Assembly (NCBI GenBank): GCA_947450015.1
Contig: CANFUB010000209.1
Location: forward strand, 1-5,103
DNA: 5,103 bases
Direction: 5' to 3'
Source: Bacteroidota bacterium
GTDB lineage: Bacteria; Bacteroidota; Bacteroidia; NS11-12g; UBA955
The position numbers and the translations under genes are program-made. How positions within the stretch are numbered: position 1 is the first letter of the stretch; the number at the start of each line of letters is the position of its first letter. Below the pieces are notes generated by a model. The model made no database searches. It was not told where the DNA came from and saw only the letters and a list, made by a program, of their open reading frames with translations. This document shows positions 1 through 5,103 of this stretch, piece after piece.

Positions 1-212
1 TAAAACCCTTTGTTCAATTTCAATAATTCGAACTCACCCTTGGCATTGGTGATAGCCGTTGCAACAATTGATGAGTCGCGCATCTTGCGCAATTCAATAT
101 TGGCTTTGGCAATTGGTTCGCCCTTTGAATTGAACACACTGCCTTTGATGCTAAGGTCTTGTGCATGGATGGTACAAATGGTAAAGAAAGAAAATAGAAC
201 AAATAATTTCAT
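1..212 (-). CDS. Secreted protein with carboxypeptidase-regulatory-like domain, probable outer-membrane receptor (5' part only)
   Basis: This gene starts at the ATG at 212-210 and runs off the left edge after 70 full codons. The first 18 residues (MKLFVLFSFFTICTIHAQ) read as a Sec signal peptide: a lysine, a hydrophobic core, then A-Q, with cleavage likely near that point. From about residue 20 the sequence (DLSIKGSVFNSKGEPIAKAN, then the pattern R-D-S-S-I-V-A-T-A-I-T-N-A-K-G-E-F-E-L) matches the start of a carboxypeptidase-regulatory-like (CarboxypepD_reg) beta-sandwich. In Bacteroidota, the D-S-S-x-V ... T-x-x-x-G-x-F form is typical of large outer-membrane beta-barrel and TonB-dependent-receptor-like proteins, which is the best inference. 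Other secreted proteins also carry this domain, so the exact class is open. The last two bases in the window begin a TAn codon: tyrosine fits the family, but a stop cannot be excluded. The start is 71 bases downstream of nhaD. No Shine-Dalgarno is visible. Confidence 0.8.
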   Translation of the reverse strand, partial: MKLFVLFSFFTICTIHAQDLSIKGSVFNSKGEPIAKANIELRKMRDSSIVATAITNAKGEFELLKLNKGF

Positions 213-283
213 AGGTGAATTAACAAGATACAAATTAAGACAATTCAAATGGATAAAGGTTTAATGATTAGTTGTAAAGTTGA

Positions 284-1570
284 TTAATGGGCCATAAAGC
301 TATAGAGGGCCATGTATACGGCAGCACCAGCTAAATACCCAATGAGGGCTAAGAAAGATATCTTTTTCAAGTACCACATAAAGTTTATTTTTTCCATGCC
401 CATCACAGCAACCCCTGCAGCCGAGCCAATGATTAAACAGCTGCCACCAGTACCCGCAGCATAAGCTATGAACTCCCATAATTTAGCATCCATGGGATAA
501 GCTTCGAGCGAATACATTTTTATAGTAGCTGCCACAATGGGCACATTATCGACTACCGAAGACAGTAAGCCAATGGCAATCGCAATGGCATCTTTGTTAC
601 CAATGGTAGTATCCATCCAAACCGCCAATCCGCCTAATACACCTGTACCCTGCAAAACACCAATGGCCAATAAAATACCCAAGAAAAATAAAATACTTGG
701 CACATCAATTTTTGTTAAAGCATGCAAAGCAGTGTAAGGTTTTTTCTCTTCTTCCGTTTTATCGATGTGTAAAATTTCTGAGACAATCCAAATGATACCA
801 AGACTTAAAAGCATTCCCATGTAGGGCGGCAAGTGTGTTATGGTTTTAAAGGCAGGTACAAATAACAAACCCAACAAACCAATCACTAACATTAATTTGC
901 TGCCTTTGATGCGCTCAGTTTTCTCTGCTTTTTCTAAATCTATTTTATCGCTTTTAACGCTTCCTTTTAATCTAAAACTAATGACAATTAATGGCACGAT
1001 TAAACATACCAAAGATGGAATAAACAACATTTTAATAATGTTCGTACTGCTTATCTGTCCGCCTATCCAAAGCATGGTAGTAGTTACATCACCTATGGGC
1101 GACCAGGCTCCACCAGCATTGGCGGCTATGATGACCATGCCCGCAAAAAACAAACGTTGCTCTTTATCATGTACTAATTTTCTCAATAAAGAAACCATTA
1201 CTATGGCGGTGGTTAAATTATCGAGTAAGGCAGAGAGAAAAAAGGTTATGATGGACACAATCCATAATAATTTTCTTGTATCCTTGGTAGTAATTCTATT
1301 TGTTATAATTTTAAATCCTTCGTGGGCATCTATTAATTCTACGATGGTCATGGCCCCCATTAGGAAAAACAAAATTTGTGAGGTACTCGCCAATTCATGG
1401 TTCAATTCTTCATTGATGGCATCGATGTGAAAATGCGCACCCAAAGCCCACACGGCCCACATTAAAGCGCCTACCACAATGGCAGAGGCTGTTTTATTAA
1501 TGTGTATGCTATGCTCGAAAGCAATGGCTGCATAGCCTAATACAAAAATGAGAATGAGTGCTAATTCCAT
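284..1570 (-). CDS. nhaD: NhaD-type Na+/H+ antiporter
   Basis: A complete 428-residue integral inner-membrane protein of the NhaD family (ArsB/NhaD superfamily, ion transporter fold). It would exchange cytoplasmic Na+ (or Li+) for external H+, serving sodium resistance and pH homeostasis. The sequence shows roughly 11-13 hydrophobic segments, with one charged cytoplasm-like loop at about residues 201-225. Family hallmarks are clear: F-E-H with a following N-K near residues 18-26, D-N-L-T-T at 117-121, the strongly diagnostic A-A-N-A-G-G-A-W-S-P-I-G-D-V-T-T-T at 149-165, and S-S-V-V-D-N-V-P at 337-344. A G-T-G-G-S segment at 373-377 follows. The D-N motifs at 117 and 341 look like the matching elements of the two inverted halves. 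The family's polar core residues (N151, D161, T163, T164) are present, so activity is expected. Length is normal. The start is the first ATG, directly before a hydrophobic segment, and the stop is TAA at 286-284. Confidence 0.93.
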   Translation of the reverse strand: MELALILIFVLGYAAIAFEHSIHINKTASAIVVGALMWAVWALGAHFHIDAINEELNHELASTSQILFFLMGAMTIVELIDAHEGFKIITNRITTKDTRKLLWIVSIITFFLSALLDNLTTAIVMVSLLRKLVHDKEQRLFFAGMVIIAANAGGAWSPIGDVTTTMLWIGGQISSTNIIKMLFIPSLVCLIVPLIVISFRLKGSVKSDKIDLEKAEKTERIKGSKLMLVIGLLGLLFVPAFKTITHLPPYMGMLLSLGIIWIVSEILHIDKTEEEKKPYTALHALTKIDVPSILFFLGILLAIGVLQGTGVLGGLAVWMDTTIGNKDAIAIAIGLLSSVVDNVPIVAATIKMYSLEAYPMDAKLWEFIAYAAGTGGSCLIIGSAAGVAVMGMEKINFMWYLKKISFLALIGYLAGAAVYMALYSFMAH

Positions 1571-1584
1571 AAAGGGTTAAAGTG

Positions 1585-1617
1585 CGAAGATAACCCCAAG
1601 GTTTAATTTTAAACAAA
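1585..1617 (-). promoter_or_regulatory. Candidate Bacteroidota-type promoter for nhaD
   Basis: Reading the minus strand, TTTG (1617-1614) is followed by a 21-base spacer and TATCTTCG (1592-1585). This resembles the Bacteroidota sigma-A pattern TTTG, about 19-21 bases, TAnnTTTG, with one mismatch in the -7 element. Only 14 bases separate the -7 element from the nhaD ATG, so the leader would be very short. In AT-rich DNA such matches arise by chance, so this is a weak call. Confidence 0.35.
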
Positions 1618-1622
1618 ATTAA
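1603..1622. repeat. AT-only perfect inverted repeat between barrel gene and nhaD
   Basis: The plus strand reads TTAATTTT (1603-1610), AAAC (1611-1614), AAAATTAA (1615-1622): a perfect 8-bp stem with a 4-base loop and no G:C pairs. It begins 12 bases past the stop codon of the upstream barrel gene and covers the TTTG element of the candidate nhaD promoter. It could be a weak terminator for the barrel gene, an operator for nhaD, or a chance product of AT-rich sequence. With no G:C pairs it would make a poor intrinsic terminator. The repeat is seen directly; any function is inference. Confidence 0.45.
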
Positions 1623-1634
1623 TTGTTGTATTCC

Positions 1635-3299
1635 CTAAAAGTTCGCCTGACGGACACTGCAATTTAAGCGCATGCCAAGTCCATAAAAACTGTTGTTTTG
1701 AGCACCAGCAGAGCGGTAATTGTAACGCAAGTCGATGAACAAATTGTGCTTGAGCATGTAGGATATTAAAACTTCACCAATGATTAAGTTTTGGGTATTG
1801 CCCATAAAAATTTTTGAATTATTATTGGTCACACGGGTATCGTAACTTCTTAAAATATTGCCACCATAATTGCGACCCAATAAACTTGAATCAACTCCGC
1901 GTTTAGCATAAATGCCTGTGATGGTAATGAACCATTTTTTCAAATTGTATTTAACCTCCAAAACACCTTCTCCAAAATTGGCACCCAATGGATGCGCCAA
2001 GGGTTGATTGAAATGCGAATAACTTTGTGTGGTTCTGTAATGACTATAAGTATATGGACGAATTCTATTGTATTCTAACAACACATCTAAACCTTTGATG
2101 CGAGCCAAATCGAAAGCCCTTGCACCTATTTGATAACCGTATTTATTGCCCCACCAGTGTTTGTTATTTTTCAATTCACTTAACTTAAATTCATCGAGTA
2201 AAAACTGACCGTAAAACAAGTAACGGTTTCGCAATGTCCAACTGAAATCTAACGCCAACAAACTGTTATCGCGACTGCCCAAACTCGATTCTACTGCTCT
2301 GTAAAAAATAACAGGATTCAAATAATTAAAATCGAATTGATTGGCTTGGGTTGAATCGTGGCGATCGAACACCACCATCTCATTCACACCTATGTTTAAA
2401 TTATGGGTAATATCGACACTCAAACGGTGAAAGGCTGCGTATTTTTTGCCGAACAAGGTATTGCCGAGTATCTGACCATTATCGGTAAACTGGGTAAACA
2501 AATTTTGATAATGTACACGGCCTACTTTGGTGTTTATTTTTAAAAATAAATACTGAGGTGCAAAATCACTTAAGATGAGCGAGCGGTAGCCCTGCCCTAT
2601 TTTATTGCGGTCGTGACCGAATTTAAAATTGATATGTTGATTGGCTGCATTCCATGTCACATAGCCACGGGCTTGAAAAAAATCGACGGCCGAACCTGTT
2701 TTAAATTTTTTGTAGAACAACTCACTTGGCACATAATTCAATGAATCGGGTAATTGATTGTATTGGGTTGGCATGGCCATTTGGTTATCGGTAAAATACG
2801 TATAGAACCCTACGCCTCTTTGTTTACCGCCAATGTTGCCCCATACTTCGGCACCTCTTGAATTTTGATACAAGGTTCTGCTACTGGCGCTTTCTTTGGC
2901 ACCCCACAAATTCAATACAGGATTCACCACCAATACATAATCAGATTCTTTCTTAGCAATGCAAGCACTTGGATATTCGTAAAAAGCATACAAGGGCTTT
3001 TTACTTTTTATATTTAAATTTTCAATTTGTAAATAATTACTACTTGCATTATCAGCCGTACCAACGACTTCCATGATCGATGACTTTCCAGTATCGTCGA
3101 ATCTAAATCGCAAACCTCTGTGGTACTCTTGGTCTTGCATAGCGCCTACCAAGCCTCCACCCCACCCAACAACGGCATTTTTAAAACTCAAGTATTCACC
3201 TAAACTTCCGCTGGGGTAATACACCCTTTGTGCCTTCAGATTTTGTAAACCGATTAATACAAATATTCCTAAAATATAAATTTTAAAACGCGTGTGCAT
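1635..3299 (-). CDS. Wzi/RemB-like outer-membrane beta-barrel protein
   Basis: A complete secreted protein of 554 residues from the start chosen here. The ATG at 3299-3297 is preferred over the in-frame ATG at 3314-3312, because it gives a standard signal peptide (M-H-T-R-F-K, a hydrophobic core, then L-K-A-Q). The upstream start would add M-F-V-C-N in front of it. The mature part alternates short aromatic-rich beta-strands with polar turns and ends in F, as outer-membrane barrels do. Numbering from the chosen start, the stretch at 225-261 (K-F-G-H-D-R-N-K-I-G-x-G-Y-R-S-L-x-L-S-D-F-A-P) resembles the Bacteroidota capsule-assembly Wzi-like family. The conserved-looking R-P-Y-T-Y-S-H (414-420) and N-Q-P-L-A-H-P-L-G-A-N-F (431-442) follow. 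From memory, similar proteins are also annotated as gliding motility protein RemB. Wzi itself anchors capsule polysaccharide, but no capsule genes are visible here, so the exact role is open. The gene begins 54 bases after dnaG and is intact. Confidence 0.75.
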   Translation of the reverse strand: MHTRFKIYILGIFVLIGLQNLKAQRVYYPSGSLGEYLSFKNAVVGWGGGLVGAMQDQEYHRGLRFRFDDTGKSSIMEVVGTADNASSNYLQIENLNIKSKKPLYAFYEYPSACIAKKESDYVLVVNPVLNLWGAKESASSRTLYQNSRGAEVWGNIGGKQRGVGFYTYFTDNQMAMPTQYNQLPDSLNYVPSELFYKKFKTGSAVDFFQARGYVTWNAANQHINFKFGHDRNKIGQGYRSLILSDFAPQYLFLKINTKVGRVHYQNLFTQFTDNGQILGNTLFGKKYAAFHRLSVDITHNLNIGVNEMVVFDRHDSTQANQFDFNYLNPVIFYRAVESSLGSRDNSLLALDFSWTLRNRYLFYGQFLLDEFKLSELKNNKHWWGNKYGYQIGARAFDLARIKGLDVLLEYNRIRPYTYSHYRTTQSYSHFNQPLAHPLGANFGEGVLEVKYNLKKWFITITGIYAKRGVDSSLLGRNYGGNILRSYDTRVTNNNSKIFMGNTQNLIIGEVLISYMLKHNLFIDLRYNYRSAGAQNNSFYGLGMRLNCSVRQANF

Positions 3300-3307
3300 A
3301 TTGCAAA

Positions 3308-3339
3308 CAAACATACATAAAAATGTTAGGATGATGAAA
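3308..3339 (-). promoter_or_regulatory. Candidate promoter for the barrel gene, overlapping the upstream ATG
   Basis: On the minus strand, TATGTTTG at 3315-3308 is an exact match to the Bacteroidota -7 consensus TAnnTTTG. Twenty bases upstream is TTTC (3339-3336), one mismatch from TTTG. Only 8 bases lie between the -7 element and the ATG at 3299, so the mRNA would have almost no leader. The in-frame ATG at 3314-3312 falls inside the -7 element and could not be on this transcript, which agrees with the signal-peptide argument for the downstream start. The weak -33 match and the AT-rich context keep this tentative. Confidence 0.35.
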
Positions 3340-3353
3340 ACACCTTGTATGGA

Positions 3354-5103
3354 TTATAAGACATTGTAGCTGGTACCCATGATTTTTGCAATGGCATTGC
3401 GTACAGCTATCAATTGAATGTTATACTCCTGGCAGTGTTCAATTTCATCTGCATGGGTAGCCTTAGAAAATTCTTCGAGGTTGTTTTTAATCAAGCGGTT
3501 CACCTTGCTTAACTTTAAAAACAAAAACACCGATTGCAGATTGCGGATATAATTTTCTTTTTGTGTGGGAATCACTTTACCACCTTCTAACCAAAAAGGA
3601 CTGAGCTCATACTTATCGACTTCAGATAAAACATCTGCAGCTAATTTTCTAATATCGCCATCCATGTGGTTGGTAAAAAAATGCTCATCGAAACTCAAAT
3701 GCTCTTCGATGTGCTGTTTCACTTCATTAATGATTTTATCGTAAAGCACATTGCTAATTTTCAGTGCTTCATCTTCATGCAATTCTCTGAAAATAAAATC
3801 AGCCACTGTGGCTTCATCTGTAAATTTTTCGTTGCCGTTTTGAATTAATAAACGTACCAGTTCTAACTCTTGCTCCTCGCCTGTCTCATACACTTTAGGC
3901 TCGGGCAATTTGGTTTGTAAGATGTCTTTTATCTCTTCATCAAAATGGGTAGGAATATTGCCTTCCCCACTTTTCCGACGCATTTTATTGATTTCAGAGA
4001 GCAATAATTTCTCATCCATGTCTACCAACTTGCTGCACTCGCGGGCATAAGCTGCGCGCTTCATCGCATCGGGTATCACAGAAATACTTTGCATTAAGTT
4101 TTTAACAACTTCCGTTTTTCTTATGGGGTCGTTTTCTAAACCTGTTAGTAGCAACTCGATTTTAAATAAAATAAAATCCTTTGCCTTGTCTTTCAGAAAT
4201 AATGAAAAGGCTTCGGCCCCTAATTGTTTACAATATGAATCGGGATCTTCGCCTTCTGGAAAACTCACCGTTCTTACGTTTAAGCCTTGGGCCAATAACA
4301 AATCTATCCCTCTGAGTGAAGCCTTAATACCAGCTGAATCGCCATCGTATAAAACCGTTACATTTTCGGTAAAACGTTTAATTAATTTAATTTGACCTTC
4401 AGTTAACGATGTGCCCGAAGAAGCTACCACATTGGTAACACCTGCTTGGTGCAAAGTAATAACATCGGTATAGCCTTCCACCAAAAAACAATTGTTCAAG
4501 GCCTTAATACCTTTTTTAGATTGGTAAATACCGTACAATACATTGCTCTTGTGGTACACCTCAGTTTCGGGCGAGTTTAAATATTTCGGTGACTTATCAT
4601 CCTTTACCAATTGGCGTCCACCAAAGGCTATGACCTTTCCCGTTAAATCGTGTATAGGAAAAATAACCCGCTGACGGAACATATCGAAATAGGTACCGCG
4701 CTCTTCATTTTTTTTGATTAAACCAGCGCTCACAAAATAGTCGAGGTTGAATTGGTTTTTTGAGGCTTCGTTCACCAAACTTTCCCAGCCTTGGGGCGAG
4801 TAACCCAATTCAAATGCCTCGATGGTTTGTTGTGTGTAACCGCGTTCCCTAAAATAATTTTCACCTGCTACCTGACCTTCTTCTGTTTTTAATTGGGCCT
4901 TAAAATAATTTTTAGCAAATTCTAACGCTACAATTAAACTATCGCGAACCTTTTGTTGTTCATTGTATTCATCGCTGCTTTGGGCATTGTCTTCTTCTAA
5001 AACAATTTGGTATTTTAAAGCCAATCTGCGAATGGCATCGGTAAACGACAAATGATCATGCTCCATTAAAAAACTCACTGAGTTACCTGCTTTACCACAA
5101 CCA
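3354..5103 (-). CDS. dnaG: DNA primase DnaG (5' end outside window)
   Basis: DnaG makes the short RNA primers for the lagging strand and works with the replicative helicase DnaB. The frame is open to the right edge, and 582 residues are visible. The first full codons read G-C-G-K-A-G-N-S-V-S-F-L-M-E, which is the end of the CHC2 zinc-binding domain with its last zinc cysteine. About 60 N-terminal residues, with the other three ligands, therefore lie outside. The GTG at 5078-5076 is an internal valine, not a start. Numbering from that codon, the catalytic core includes M-F-R-Q-R-V-I-F-P-I (133-142), F-G-G-R (152-155) and P-K-Y-L-N-S-P-E-T (164-172). The TOPRIM domain follows, with V-E-G-Y-T-D-V (catalytic E201), D-G-D-S-A-G (D245, D247) and E-D-P-D (277-280). 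The 44-residue gap from E201 to D245 equals that from E265 to D309 in E. coli DnaG. The remaining 300 or so residues are mostly charged and helical and include the divergent helicase-binding region. The stop is TAA at 3356-3354. Confidence 0.97.
   Translation of the reverse strand, partial: GCGKAGNSVSFLMEHDHLSFTDAIRRLALKYQIVLEEDNAQSSDEYNEQQKVRDSLIVALEFAKNYFKAQLKTEEGQVAGENYFRERGYTQQTIEAFELGYSPQGWESLVNEASKNQFNLDYFVSAGLIKKNEERGTYFDMFRQRVIFPIHDLTGKVIAFGGRQLVKDDKSPKYLNSPETEVYHKSNVLYGIYQSKKGIKALNNCFLVEGYTDVITLHQAGVTNVVASSGTSLTEGQIKLIKRFTENVTVLYDGDSAGIKASLRGIDLLLAQGLNVRTVSFPEGEDPDSYCKQLGAEAFSLFLKDKAKDFILFKIELLLTGLENDPIRKTEVVKNLMQSISVIPDAMKRAAYARECSKLVDMDEKLLLSEINKMRRKSGEGNIPTHFDEEIKDILQTKLPEPKVYETGEEQELELVRLLIQNGNEKFTDEATVADFIFRELHEDEALKISNVLYDKIINEVKQHIEEHLSFDEHFFTNHMDGDIRKLAADVLSEVDKYELSPFWLEGGKVIPTQKENYIRNLQSVFLFLKLSKVNRLIKNNLEEFSKATHADEIEHCQEYNIQLIAVRNAIAKIMGTSYNVL

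Noticed and set aside
10..264. Open frames at the left edge: plus strand 10-264 and minus strand 20-202
   Set aside because: A different minus-strand frame, starting at 212, gives a signal peptide and a carboxypeptidase-regulatory-like domain. The other two give neither.
213..283. Possible promoter ahead of the left-edge gene (TTAATTTG or TATCTTGT on the minus strand)
   Set aside because: Each has one or two mismatches to TAnnTTTG, and no TTTG lies at a proper 19-21 base spacing. I also see no terminator hairpin after nhaD in this gap, only A/T-rich direct similarity around TAATCA.
840..1430. A 196-codon open frame on the plus strand inside nhaD
   Set aside because: It is antisense to a clear NhaD coding region. 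Its translation is a low-complexity mirror of the membrane-protein codons with no recognisable domain, and nothing upstream supports it.
3300..3353. Possible terminator after dnaG
   Set aside because: No stem of useful length can be formed in these 54 bases. The bases around GGTGTTTTCATC do not pair.
4123..4395. A 90-codon plus-strand frame opposite the TOPRIM region of dnaG
   Set aside because: The minus-strand frame here encodes the catalytic primase residues, so this is a shadow frame without any motif of its own. The same applies to the shorter plus-strand frames at 537-737 and 3666-3848.

Overview
The window looks like a piece of core chromosome from a member of the Bacteroidota. Three things point there. 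Two secreted proteins have leaders ending in A-Q, which is common in that phylum. One of them opens a carboxypeptidase-regulatory-like domain of the kind found at the front of Bacteroidota outer-membrane receptors, and the other is a Wzi/RemB-like outer-membrane barrel. The upstream regions lack clear Shine-Dalgarno sequences, and one or two hold matches to the TAnnTTTG -7 element. Base composition is AT-rich and looks even across the window. The closest genus cannot be named from this sequence.

All four genes are on the minus strand, so transcription runs from high to low coordinates. From the right edge: (1) dnaG, DNA primase, 5103-3354, missing about the first 60 residues beyond the edge; (2) a complete Wzi/RemB-like outer-membrane beta-barrel protein, 3299-1635; (3) a complete NhaD-type Na+/H+ antiporter, 1570-284; (4) the first 70 codons of a secreted protein with a carboxypeptidase-regulatory-like domain, 212-1, running off the left edge. 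The gaps are only 54, 64 and 71 bases. No gene-free stretch exceeds 100 bases, and I see no RNA gene, mobile element, CRISPR array or long repeat.

Functionally this is a housekeeping and envelope neighbourhood: replication priming, an outer-membrane barrel, inner-membrane sodium/pH homeostasis and the start of another envelope protein. The genes are not an obvious pathway. Each of the two middle genes has a possible promoter of its own just upstream, so they may be separate transcription units that simply share orientation. I found no convincing sign of an undescribed system. The points worth a second look are small: a start-codon correction in the barrel gene, an AT-only perfect hairpin in front of nhaD that overlaps a candidate promoter, and a possible gliding-motility (RemB-like) identity for the barrel.
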